Shown here: in pieces, positions 23,865 to 34,629 of the stretch | Numbering within the stretch: the stretch's first letter is position 1 | Layout of the letters: every line of letters starts with the position of its first letter | Assembly: GCF_026914185.1 (NCBI RefSeq) | Contig: NC_070570.1 | Location: 2,666,001-2,730,000 of the forward strand | DNA length: 64,000 nt | Reading direction: 5' to 3' | DNA from: Puccinia triticina | Lineage: Eukaryota > Basidiomycota > Pucciniomycetes > Pucciniales > Pucciniaceae | Notes under the pieces: model-generated | What the model was told of the DNA's origin: nothing | The model's database searches: none | Seen by the model: only the letters and a program-made list of their open reading frames with translations | Program-made: the position numbers and the translations under genes

Positions 23865-25286
23865 TATTTTATTGCTTTTCTTTACATACATTCATCATTA
23901 CATTTCCCATTTCCCCCCATAACCCTTCACAAATACTTCATTATTATTGCATATTCAGATTCTACGCCAAATTTTACCTATAGTCACTCATACATAGTAC
24001 CCCCTTATCTTCAATGGTTCAGTAGTTATAAAGGATATAAGACTTACAGACAACCTACATTCTTCATTAGTTACAATACTCATTTCATTAGTAACCTACT
24101 TGAATCATTACAGTAAATTCCTTTTACATATTTATTCTCACATACTAAACCCTTTACATACATTTCTCATTATGTACTATACCTATTTTACACATTACAT
24201 CATTGGATCTGTGCTTACCTCTTTCAGTAGTGCTCATCATCACAAGTTGTTACTATGTTTTCATCACTCTTCCCCATTAGTACATTCTTTTATTCCCATA
24301 ACCAGCATTCCCCTTTCAGCATTGCTCATCATTACATACTGTTACTATTTTCACATCACTCTTCCCCATTTGTACATTCCTTTATTCCCATAGCCAGAAT
24401 GCCTCCACTGTCTGTGCTCATCCCTCCTTACTATAAGAACTGTCTTCCCCCCCTCACTTGTACCTCATGCAGAATTTATAGATAATTTTAGATACAGAAA
24501 TTATAAGTGCCCATTCTCATCAACCCCTTGCCATTAAAACCTTGCCATTGCATTCCCCACTCTCATCACTCCTCCAACTCTCTCACCCTCAGTAGTCAGT
24601 AGTAAGCTCATAGTACTAGCTCCTAAGATCAAGTAGAAATCAGCCACACCTTTTCTTCTTTTTCTTAGTGTTACTCTCATCCCCTCAGCATTAGCCAGGA
24701 AGGCAGCCTCATCAGCACCCTTGCATAGCTTACATCATTACTAGTGTTGCTATCCATTTCCCTTCCAAGCTCTATTCTCCCCCTTGAGTAGTTCCACAAC
24801 GACACTCGAACGAGTTGCAGCCGCGGCTGTGACACTTACACCCCCTGCGACTCTAGGACAACACCCAAGTGCATTGACGCGCGCCCCAACGAACATACCT
24901 TTCCAAGCGGGGCACCAATCACCACGCACCACCCAAAAAGAATACACTCTCACTAGAAAAACACATAAAATACAAACTCAAAAAAAAAAAAAGACCTAAT
25001 ATCCTACATAATTAAATACATGTCATCAAAACAACCTATAAATCTATTAAAAAAAAAAAAAAAAAAAACAGTCAAAAATAAAACACTAAATAAAACAAAC
25101 AAAACAAATACAAATACAAATAGTCAACATATTTTTTCTTTCATATTTTTTTTTCTCTTCATCTATCAACTCATCAAAACCTACAAACTCAAACACGGAC
25201 ATCAACAAATTTCAACAGAACTCGACATCAAAATAAAATCAAACACAAGTAAACCTCACAATGAAATTGTCTGGGGACAGACAATA
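23865..25286. other. AT-rich non-coding stretch
   Basis: Pyrimidine-rich, low-complexity sequence with A runs near 24980 and 25050. Short lysine- or threonine-rich frames overlap the A runs and do not look coding. No gene supported. Confidence 0.5.
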
Positions 25287-26350
25287 AGTTGGGGGAGGAG
25301 GTGGTATGCTTTACGGTATCCCATATGCCAAAATCAAAATTTTCTGCTTTTCTTTCTTATTTCTATTAGTTTCACTCTTAATCTCCCTTTTCCTCTTAGA
25401 AATCACTTAATACTCCTCAAGATTCAGCTTCTTGGGACAAATTTACCCCTAGTCTTGCTTTACAGAACACTCATAATGGTACTCATTCAGAAGTTACATA
25501 CTCTTACACACTCACAACACCCCTTACAACCTCAAACAGTTACACAATCCACATTTACAACACTTAGTTACACACACGGTTACATAGATAGCTACATACA
25601 TACTTACACACAGCTGCATCATCACTTACACACATACAGTGTACACATGCAGGTACACATGCAGGTACACATGCAGGCACACATGCAGGTGCTAGCTGCA
25701 TGTAATAGCTGCATGTAATAGCTGCATGCAATAGCTGCATGCGCTAGTGGATTTTTGCTGCATAACAACAGCAGGTGACCTGGTTACAGCATGACTACAC
25801 TAAAATCCAGTCCTGACCAATCACACCTCCTGATTCAGCCTGCAGGTCATAACCCATAATCACCTGTACAGTCCTGACCAATCACATTCACCCATTCAAC
25901 ATATGTACTAGCCAAAAACCCTCATGTACCTAGCTAAAATCTCTCATGTGGAGCTCCTCTGGAGCTAAAATCCCTCACCATTGTCTATAAAAGGAGGCTC
26001 TCCTCCCCTGTTGTAACTTTCCCCCAGCAGACTACTAGCAGACTACCTGCACTCAGTTTCCCCTACAACAAAGTACACAACTGCTCACTCCACAATATAT
26101 CAGTCACCCTATATTTTGGTTTTACATACATTACAAAACACTTACATACGAAATAACAACTCTACACAACACTCACATTACATAACACAAACCTCTGAGG
26201 GGTCCTCTTTGACCAACTATCACCTGGTTGAAGTCCAGACTCCTCACTCATAACACATTTCAGCAACTTCATCGCACCCACTTTATAACAACAGTTATCT
26301 TTAGATAACACTCCACTATCACTACATTAAACCTGCCAATCTGAGATTGG
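25287..26350 (+). repeat. LTR-like sequence with polypurine tract and TATA box
   Basis: A purine tract GTTGGGGGAGGAGG at about 25289-25302 precedes TGGTATGC, a possible LTR start. Downstream are CATGCAGGTACA repeats (about 25640-25690), AGCTGCATG repeats (25690-25745), the AAAATCCCTCAC block shared with other LTRs, TATAAAAGG at about 25986-25994, then GAGGGGTCCTCTTTGACCA. The order matches a plus-strand LTR promoter. The 3' end is undefined. Confidence 0.5.
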
Positions 26351-26633
26351 TGGGCTTGTTTTAGTGTCTAGTGAACCAGGAAAGGCAGAGGTTTCCTCAT
26401 ACATCCCTTTCCGCACTCAGCAAAAGGTTCTCAGGAACACTTTTGAGCTTTACAACGTTGAGTCCACCTCAACGTTTGCGCGAAGGAGATGGGGGACAAG
26501 TGTGGCTAAGCACTGCGGGCTTGTCATGTCCGAGCAGTGTGAGCCTAGATGACCCGGCCCACACATGTTACAGCGTTGTTAACCACATCTGCGACACTTC
26601 ATCTGGGCTTGTCAACCATGAAGTTCGGCCGAA

Positions 26634-26675
26634 CCTCATGGTGGACAATGAACCAGCGACTTGTCCACCATGAGG
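26634..26675. other. Perfect 15-bp hairpin
   Basis: CCTCATGGTGGACAA at 26634-26648 and its exact reverse complement at 26661-26675, loop of 12. The palindrome TTCGGCCGAA sits just upstream; a similar TTCGGCCGAA occurs near 45075. It may be part of a degraded inverted-repeat element. Confidence 0.6.
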
Positions 26676-26973
26676 TTTGCCCAAATTTCATGGTCAACAT
26701 CCTCAGAGCAATAGCCGCCAGGCAGTTTCAGCCCAAACCAAGCATGGGCCTAGGAGTCTAGCCCATCGCTCTGCAGTGTCGGATTGAGCGGTCAGATTCA
26801 TTTCACGATAGGCAAGGAAGCCTCTGCCTACGCGCAGTGCAACCCAAACCTCAGCTCAAGCCCAAACAATTGGGAACTTAGATGAGACATTTCATTTTTG
26901 TAGAGGCAAGAACAAGCTTAGGCCAAACGCCATACATTCTACAGAGAGAGGAGCATAGTGTTGGAAGTATGAA

Positions 26974-28678
26974 TCAAGCATCGACATGCATTGAACCACC
27001 ACCAGTCGGGTCGTCTGACTGGCCGCCAGGGGTCGTTCCGCCTCTCGCATCAAGTCCCCCAAGGCCGGTTGAAGAAGAAGCAGCTCGGCCAGTCCCCGAG
27101 GGGCCACGTGCAGCTTGAGGAGTACACTTCTGCTTTAAGTTTTGGGCAATCACATTCAGACCAATCGCAGGGGTTTTTGATATGGTTTCCTGCTCAAATG
27201 AACTGAGTCCTTTCCAGAACATTGGGCTATAAAAGTCAAGTGGAAGGCGGCGAGGGACACCTTTTAGGCCTTTAGTTATCTTGAAGTTGCGGTGGGAGCG
27301 GGCATAAAGCGTTTTGTTGGCGGCTATTGTTCTGTGATGTTGTCCTTGCGCTATGAAAATCTTATCAAGGGAGTGAAGGATATTTGTGAGATCAAGACTA
27401 CGCCAGTCTGGGATTCGTGAAGCAGGGGCCACATCTCCATCGCCATCTTCCAGATCATATCCGCACTCCTTGTTCTCAACAATGTTTGCGAGTGAGATAT
27501 TGTCCTTGAACAACTTGTCCACCATCGTGCATCTGTTTTTCCTCACCTGGTATAAAATCACCTCGCAGTGGTCAGCCAATTATTCTCACATGTGGGTCAT
27601 CAAGTTGTTGCAAGCAAGACATACCCTGTTGCCCCATGGTTGATACTGTTCTTTTGTAGTCTTCGTCTTTTTCATTCGGTCGTAATCAGCAAATTCCATG
27701 TTCTGATACTGTCGAATCTCGCGTGCCTTGGTCTGGAACCATCTTTGGATGATGGCAGGTGCTTGAGCAGCCTTCGCCTCTGTGACAGGTGTTGTTCGGC
27801 TAATCCACTCAACCAATTTTTTCGCGAGAACGTCAATCACGGCTGAGTTCCATGCCGAGCTATTAGTGGCCAGTTCCAATTCCCACTGGAAGGTTACTCG
27901 GGAAATGCCCGCCAAAGCAAGCGCCCGTTTGACATCAGATTTGGTTTGAGCACTGATTGGCTTGCCCTTGGAAGGACCAATGGCAGCGGCTGGAGTGAAA
28001 GGTGGCAAGGGAATATTCTTCCGGATTTCTTTCTCGGTCATCGCAACAAAGTAGTCCACCTCGGCGGGCGGCTTTCCTACAAGAGCTTCACGAACTCTGT
28101 TAAGCTGTTCAATTATGACTGCACTTCGCTTGTTGACCCAGTACTGATCGGCAAGTTCCTGTTCCGTCGGAGTCCAAGGATATTCTTGAGGTTTGTTTGG
28201 ATTTCCCATAAAGAACTTCACAAAAGCCTGGATACTTCTCGAGAACTGATCGTAGTGCTCCACGAGTGACCCCTTTGCTGCTATCCCTTTCGCACGCCGC
28301 CCGGATCGTCGTCCTTCCTCCGCCTCCTTCGCTTCATGTCGAGCTTTCCTAGCATTTCCAACAACAAACTTGGGGTCCAACGCCAATGAGTCTTTGACTT
28401 GTGAGGGCGTGTGAGGTTCTTGACCCAAAGTCTGGGCTGTAAAGAGAAGGTGGTCAGTGGTTGCAAAGTTACTTGCTCAAGCCCAGCGGATCCACCAGCT
28501 TGCCTTGAGTATCGGTCTGCATTGCAGAATCAGTACCTGGAGAGTGTTCTTGCGCTTGAAACTTGGGAACCAGCCGATCCACCAGAGAGGAGATCCATCC
28601 CTGATCCCTGCCTGGAGGCAAGGCACCATTGCCCCCATTGCCCGGCTGTTCACTAGAGGCACCATTGGTCGGACTCAT
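26974..28678 (-). pseudogene. Decayed rust-type family gene, copy A (unknown function)
   Basis: Reverse strand. A first segment starting at 28678 (MSPTNGASSEQPG) is followed by an AG acceptor near 28440, a 281-codon open stretch (28428-27586) and, in the same frame after TGA and TAA at about 27577-27585, another 201 codons ending at 26974. Recognisable blocks are WNSAVIDVLAKKLVEW, APAIIQRWFQTKAREIRQ, then IPDWRSLDLTNILHSLDK and VPRRLPLDFYSPMFW. The same block order occurs in the plus-strand copy at 45321-46434. I associate this block pattern with an expanded rust-fungus family of unknown function, from memory and unverified. It is probably non-functional because of the tandem stops. Exact exons are uncertain. 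Confidence 0.6.
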
Positions 28679-28689
28679 GGCAGAGGTTT

Positions 28690-29165
28690 CTAGGGGTATG
28701 TCACGTGATGAGGCACGAAATAAGGGGCAGAATGAGTGGCTGGGTGAGATGAAATTGGCAGGGACAGACAGGCAGGGAAGAGGCTGCTGGAGCTGTTGAA
28801 AACAAAAACAAGGCCAGTCCGGGGCACAAGCATGGAGGAACTAGGTCGGAAGCGAGTCTGAATTTGGGCATGAACATCAAATTGTGACACAATTCAGGCC
28901 GGGATGCCTTTGAAATCAAACATAATTTGGCCTCTCTTTGCAACGAGTTGGGTACCACAAAAGGGGTTGTGCTCATGCATGGCTTAAGGGCCCAAACCAA
29001 CTCAATTCCCCACAGCTTCTGACAGCACTGGCACAGTCACCACCAAACACTTTTGCTTATCCTTAGACTCAATCATCACCCAGACCTTCCCAACCCTACA
29101 AAAAACAAAGGCGCCCCAAATAGGCCCACTCAGACAACACACCCTACAAGAGCGGCAAGTTCAGA
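28690..29165. other. No supported gene
   Basis: Short frames only, none with recognisable composition. Lies between the rust-type pseudogene and the 3' end of the tnp2 transposase. Confidence 0.4.
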
Positions 29166-29945
29166 CTAGACACTCACTGTAGTCCGCAAGCCCACCGTGC
29201 TCAACGTTTCTTTTGCCACCCCAAATGTACCTGCAACATGCGGCATAATAGCAACATGGCCAATCACCTGGTCACAGTCAATTACCACATCCACCTCATG
29301 CTCCGCCTTCACCAGTTGACAGTTGAGGTCCGGATAATTGCCATAGGGATCTTCACTCCGTTGTACCTCTTTGAATGGTTTGATGACTAGCCAGGTCTTG
29401 CCGGGTGTTTGGGTTGATCGGAAGAGAATGTGTGTTTCACCAAACCGTTGATCCTTGCCTAAGTAGAATTCAACCAGGGAGTTTCCATGGTGGTGCTTCT
29501 TTGATGTAAAGGTTTTGCGGTCAACTTGAACGCGGCTGACAATTTCCACCGTGGGATCCAAAAGCCGACTCGTCTGTGTGGTAGGGCCCACACCCTCCAG
29601 ACGTGCCACCGCGCGTTGCCACTTGAGCAGCAAATTGGGCTCGATCTCTATTGTTGTTGGCGCCCCTCCTTCTGTGTCCTGTGTGGCGAATGGGCTGATG
29701 CTCATTCTCCCTTGTTGGAGCAAGCGCAGGTTTGAGTTGATGTGCCATTTACTTATGAGTGTCTTGGGGATGTCCTCTGCACAAACAGCAGGGTTGTCAG
29801 CGCACATGAGCGGGGGCCAAAGCGGAGCTGGGTGAACTCACCAAGGTGTCTATTTGTGGGGAGCCTCTGTAAAATCCCATTGACTCTTTCTTGCGCCCAC
29901 GCGGCAGTTGAGCGGTGTGAGAACTCCTTTGGGATGGGTTGGCAG
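29166..29945 (-). pseudogene. tnp2 (CACTA) transposase, C-terminal segment
   Basis: Reverse strand exon 29945-29842 encodes AAWAQERVNGILQRLPTN, the tnp2 'ERxNG' region. It is followed by a 65-bp intron (GTGAGT ... TTTGTGCAG), then an exon from 29776 to the stop at 29166. The last exon contains the tail typical of fungal tnp2 proteins: SLVEFYLG, TWLVIKPFKEV, DPYGNYPDLNCQLV and a final VIGHVAIMPH. It is the downstream part of the gene whose other pieces lie at 31864-30950 and 42975-41585. An LTR-like insertion separates it from the middle piece. Confidence 0.8.
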
Positions 29946-29950
29946 TCCTT

Positions 29951-30740
29951 TGAGGGGGAAATAACAATATGATATTCCAGCTAAGTAATACTACTGTTAC
30001 GGGTGGTTTGAAAGACCTGCCCCTCTATTATACTACAGAATTCTGACAACAAATTTATTTATTGTTGTGGCGTGACTTTTATGACGGAGAAAACTTGTAT
30101 GTAGTAGTCTCTATCAGACCTAGATCAGTTTTAACAAGTACAAGATGCGTATACAACCTCTATATGGCAAGATGGGCAAAGAATATAATCAAGTGAGAAT
30201 ATGTTTTGTTGGGTTTTTAATGGTTTCAGCAGAGGGAAATGATGATGGAGTGTGGTATGAGATTTCTATGTTAATGTATGATGACTGTGTCTTCCGTGAT
30301 GATAGCAAAAATGATGACTGGTGACCACTGAGCTGGGGTGCCTGGGTGATGATGGAAAAATGGTGGGAGGAGGGCCTCCTTATATATTCTTTTCTGAGTT
30401 ATTTTTGCTGGTGAGGGCTGCACTTGAGGCATTTCTGCTGGTGGTGACCCTGTGGATTGCACTGCCTTCTGCCAGGGGTGCATAACTTAAACTGATGTTC
30501 TGCATGACCATGTGTGATTTGTACTTTTTAAGGCAAAGTCCACCTAGGTTGGTTGCACTGCCAAAGTGGAGGCTTTCTGACCGCATGCATCGATGTAAGG
30601 TCCGTGCAAATCTGTTGAGTTGTTGAGTGGAGGCCTAGTCGATGCAGTTTCCAACGCGCAGGTTGCGTGAGGTGATCTTTAGCTAATAGTGGAGGCCTGC
30701 CTAACTAGTAAATCTAACTATACTCATCTATATATGCATT
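29951..30740 (-). repeat. LTR-like insertion in the tnp2 gene
   Basis: Begins TGAGGGGGAAATAA and shares ACGGGTGGTTTGAAAG and CTCTATCAGACCTAGATCA with the LTR at 4036, and on the reverse strand a TATATA near 30381. TCCTT at 29946-29950 recurs at 30740-30744, a possible 5-bp duplication, but the second end is not a clean TG/CA end. The sequence 30745-30930 is also non-coding, so the insertion or a neighbouring one may be longer. Confidence 0.55.
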
Positions 30741-30949
30741 CCTTTTATGATTTATATGAATTTCCACCTGGGTATGGCCTGTACTAAACCTATAATTGTA
30801 ACTAACTTCTAAACTAAAAGAGCTAGCTGGGTAGTTGAAGTGAGTGACTAGGGTTAAGTTTGTATTTAGAATCTATTTCTCTAATAATATTCTATCATAT
30901 GCTAGTATTGTAGGCTGTGAGTTGAGGTTTTGGCAGTTTTGTTGCGCGC

Positions 30950-31864
30950 CACAGATCTGGATCACCACAGCGGGGAGGACCAAAGCGCTTGATCACTTCT
31001 GAAAAATGTTGCTTCAGATGCAAATTGGGCTTGCTCAATGCTCCAGGCCAGCCATCTTGTAGACATCAACGGTACTTCAAGATCAGACTGTCAAGTTTGC
31101 CAAGGTCTCGCACACTGATTTTGGGCAGAGTTAAAAAATGTGCCACCTGCGACGGTGTGGTGGTTGATTCAAACAGTCGGGAAATCCTTTGTTTGGTTGC
31201 GGTGGTGGCTGCACTCTTGTGAGATGTGACCCACAGTGGAATCAGGGTGATCGTGTAGTAGACCTTGTACAGCAGTATCCATTCTGCGGCCTTCAATGAG
31301 CCATGGCTGGCCGATCCTAAGTTGCGGGGCACTCTATCTATCCACGACGGCAAGATGGTGTGTAGAATGGTTCGACGGACTAGATCCAGCTCATCCGGGG
31401 AGATGCGGGGGAAATCCTTGTCATCAACTGGGGAATGTAAGACTCTGCCTCGCGCTTTCCCACCCCTGATGGTGTCGTCACTCCCAACATCCTTGTCAGA
31501 TTCAGTCGTGGGCTCCTTCTTGGATGTGTGATACAATGAATTCTTCCTCAGACGCAACATGTAGGAGTGTTGTGATGATGTGTCCAAGTTGGTACAAGGG
31601 CCAGCGCGGGTTTCGGCCTTTGATGAGGAATGAACTCGCGGAGAGTGGGGGAGTGCAACAAATGTACTCCCCCCATAAGGTCGGGAGGTGGCTGAGCGGG
31701 TTCGTTTGCTGGTTTGGTTGGCAAGAGACTCTGTGATAGGACTGGCACGCTTTCTTTTCCCCTTTGCATTTACTGACATTGGAGCCTCACCACCAAAAGG
31801 GGGCTCTGTGTAAGACTTGTCGTTCTGCCAGGCCTCGTCAAGCTCTTGCATTTTTTTGAGTTGT
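30950..31864 (-). pseudogene. tnp2 (CACTA) transposase, middle segment
   Basis: Reverse strand, continuing directly in frame from 41585 once the Ty3 element and one GCGC are removed. A basic linker (KGKRKR) and a serine-rich region lead to the conserved block LPSWIDRVPRNLGSASHGSL, then AAEWILLYKVYYTITLIPLW, typical of the region after the tnp2 core. TGA at 31066-31068 interrupts the frame just before NLHLKQHFSEVIKRFGPPR, which is still recognisable. The expected codon there is arginine or similar, consistent with CGA to TGA. Confidence 0.82.
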
Positions 31865-31868
31865 GCGC

Positions 31869-32798
31869 TGTGGAACTACTCTTGGGATGAATAGAGCTTG
31901 AGAGGGAATTGGTGCTTGGAGGGCTGCCTCTCAGGGGAACAAGAAAAAGAATATAAGAGTGTGGACTCTTATGGAAAGGTGTGGCAATGGAGATTTCTTG
32001 AGGTATGTCTGGGGAATTTTCTCTAATCCAATATCTCTAATTCACAGGTAACAAGTTTGTCCAATCTGATTTATTGGCATAAACTAGGCTAATGAAGGCT
32101 GACCAGTAATTTCTGTAATTTCTGATGGGGAACCAATGAAGAGGAAAAAAACCCAGTTTACATACACAAGAAAGAGGAGCCATGAGGAAACAAGGATAAC
32201 CTGCAGGGAAGCATAGAACATTCTACTTCTATAGGATGAAACAGCCATGTGGTCAGAGTATTGGGTCAAGAAGTCACATGATGGTGTAATAGTGGGTGGG
32301 GATGATGCCATCTTCTGGGGGCTATAGTGCAATCTTCCTAGTTGGAGGAGGGGATATGTGAGACATAACAGGGGTAGAATATTCTATGATCTAAGATAGG
32401 AGGAGGTAGGTGTTTCATGAAGTGTTTCAGGAAGGAATAATCTAGGTGGGGTTTAGGGCTGTGTCTAGTATAATGTGTCTCATGTTGGGTTTGGAGGGTG
32501 AAGGGTTTCAAGGGTGCTTATACATCTTTGAGCACATGGTTCTAAGGAAACACTAGAAGAAGGGGGTAACATGTGATCTGGGTAGATGTTTGAGACTAGG
32601 GAGAGGGTTTATCCCAGAGAGGGGGAATGTGGGAATAGGAAATACTATTATCCAGGGTATGACCATTGAATGGGGATGTTGAGGGGCTTGGGCTTTGCTG
32701 AAAAGGGGGCCAGAGGTGTGGGATTTAGTCTTGAGGTGTGACAGCCTTGTGATTGATGCTTGCTGGTTTTCTGGGTAGATCAGGATTGGCTTACCACA
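31869..32798 (-). repeat. 3' LTR of the Ty3 element
   Basis: 930 bp, TG...CA. Same length as the partner at 40655-41584. Confidence 0.93.
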
Positions 32799-32812
32799 TC
32801 CACCCCCAAATT
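32799..32812 (-). promoter_or_regulatory. Polypurine tract
   Basis: On the reverse strand AATTTGGGGGTGGA directly abuts the 3' LTR, the standard plus-strand primer position. A similar CCACCCCCAAATT occurs at about 33119-33131. Confidence 0.75.
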
Positions 32813-33044
32813 AGATGATGTCCCCATCATCCAGAAAAAAAGAAAAGAGGCCAATCCTGAGGAGAGAAGAAAAGCTAGCATATGACAGAGGAAAAAGGAA
32901 GAGATGAACTGAAACAAAAAAAAAGAAACTAGGTTGTGTAGATTTTATGATGCCCAAAAAGTGCAATTTAGGATGAGAAATATTTTATGTGGAGGCTGAG
33001 GGGGAGACTTTTTTTTTATTTTATTTATTTATTTATTTATATCT

Positions 33045-33164
33045 TCACCTTTTTTTTCTATACATGTACTTGAATTTGAGGGGAGAAGTTATGTGAGGAA
33101 AGGGAATTCTATTGGCTTGCCACCCCCAAATTGGGTGAACTTGAGTTGAGGTGTGAAGATCTAA

Positions 33165-33198
<34 letters not shown>

Positions 33199-33374
33199 GA
33201 GAGAAGGGAGCAGTGTCTTATTTTCCCAAATTCTGCGAAGGTGGCGCGGATGTCTTCTTCCGAAGTTCCGTCGGCAAAGTTCCTGACTTGTAGGTAGCTG
33301 AACTGTGGTTCTGGCCAAAACTGTTGGCAGAAAAGAGCTTCGTCGTCATAGAGTATCGTTGGGGATGAGGCCAT
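33045..33374 (-). pseudogene. Truncated RRM-like coding fragment carried by the Ty3 element
   Basis: Reverse-strand frame from a methionine (MASSPTILYDDEAL). It contains SYLQVRNFADGTSEEDIR and ATFAEFGKI, which match the first strand and helix of an RNA recognition motif. The frame then runs into an A29/T29 homopolymer (33168-33196), so the rest of the domain is missing. RRM assignment rests on pattern alone. It is divergent to the plus-strand frame at 33723. Confidence 0.45.
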
Positions 33375-33722
33375 CGTTACTTCTGGTCGTTCCCTTGAAT
33401 CAAAGTTGGCTGGATGAGAGTCAGTTTGCCTTAGTGTCTAGTTACTTGTAGATAAAGAGATTCTGCTATGTTCGCGAGGTACTGTTCCCCCTATTCTGTG
33501 GCACAAAGCCTCCTGCTTCCGTAGCCTTGGGTGAGTTTCTTCATGCTGCTTCCGATGTTTTGCGCGCCAGCTTCATCTCCAAGCAACTCGGAAGAAGGCT
33601 GAGGAGCCTGAGACGGAATTAGTCTTTGCTACCAGTTGGGCTTGTTCGCTATAAGAGTCAGTCTCCTTCGTGAAGAGGAAGCTAGTCCGTTGTGCCTGCG
33701 CTTCATTCATCCTCATACCCCA

Positions 33723-34412
33723 ATGTCTTCCTCTTTCATTGTTCGTGAGACCCGTGCTGGGGAGCCTTTGTCTCCCTACTCTCTTGCTTCCAAGGAATCG
33801 ACCAATCCGCCAGAATCGGATACTAGCTCTACTAAATCTGAGTCTAACTCTCCTGCACCCGAAACTTCTGAGCCTCCTTCGATTCTCAACTCGCCCAATA
33901 TAGTCAGCAGCTCTTTTGCTCCTCCACCAGCTCCCTCGATGGGCAAGATTGAGATGCTTGCTGTATCTGCTGCTCTGCGGCAGATGGACGCCTCTTCATA
34001 TATCGACAACCACCTCGACACTCTTCGATCACCTTCTCCTGAAACTTCTTCCAATCATCCCGGCGCCGGGACTCCTTCTTCGCCTATCCAAGTCGACACA
34101 CCCAAACCGCAATCCCCCCTTTACGTTGAAGACCAGGGCGACCCGGCTTTCTCTGCAACTCTCCGCCCCAAAGACCGTGGGCCAATCTGGGAAGACATTG
34201 TTTGCCAGTCCTCCGTTCAAGCTACGCGCCGCCGCATTCGCTACAAGTTCCGTTCTTACTTTTCTCTCCTGGGCGGCCCCCTCCTCGACAGCCAAACTCC
34301 GAGCGGATCCTTCAGGCATTTGGCTCGTTGTTGTTTGTACCAATCCGTTATGGATCATCTGGACCGTTTGCTTGCCAAGGTTGAAGAAGTGCATATGGTA
34401 GTTGTAGGGTGA
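33723..34412 (+). CDS. Hypothetical Pro/Ser-rich protein, antisense within the Ty3 element
   Basis: Plus-strand frame of 229 codons (MSSSFIVRETRAGEPL...), opposite to the retrotransposon genes. The first 150 residues are Ser/Pro/Thr-rich and probably disordered. The end is more ordered and basic, with ATRRRIRYKFRSYFSLLGG and a leucine-rich tail (MDHLDRLLAKVEEVHMV). The frame is open upstream to 33636. I do not recognise it. It sits between an A29 run and a T22 run, head-to-head with the RRM-like fragment, so it looks like captured cargo. It could also be an element-specific antisense gene, or chance. Confidence 0.4.
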   Translation: MSSSFIVRETRAGEPLSPYSLASKESTNPPESDTSSTKSESNSPAPETSEPPSILNSPNIVSSSFAPPPAPSMGKIEMLAVSAALRQMDASSYIDNHLDTLRSPSPETSSNHPGAGTPSSPIQVDTPKPQSPLYVEDQGDPAFSATLRPKDRGPIWEDIVCQSSVQATRRRIRYKFRSYFSLLGGPLLDSQTPSGSFRHLARCCLYQSVMDHLDRLLAKVEEVHMVVVG

Positions 34413-34629
34413 GAAACTTTATTTGATTTTTGATTAAGATCATAACAAAACCCAAAAATTCTTCTAGTGAATCCTCACTGATCCCACTCTTTTTTCTTTC
34501 TTTTTTTTTTTTTTTTTTTTTTATGAGGTAAGATAGGTGAACCATAGAGATAGAAGAAATTGTAACCCAAATTTAAGCATAAATGAAATTCCAATGTCTG
34601 TGTGTCTTGTGTTTTATATAAGCAACAGC

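Noticed and set aside
24100..24485. Hydrophobic small ORFs resembling membrane peptides
   Set aside because: They derive from T/C-rich low-complexity sequence with overlapping alternatives in several frames.
25020..25718. 232-codon lysine- and threonine-rich ORF
   Set aside because: Begins in an A run, crosses the polypurine tract and LTR-like sequence, and is made of low-complexity repeats.
29939..30937. TTGGCAGT at both ends of the LTR-like insertion as an 8-bp target duplication
   Set aside because: LTR elements make 4-6 bp duplications, and the inner ends would not be TG/CA; the TCCTT pair fits better but is also imperfect.
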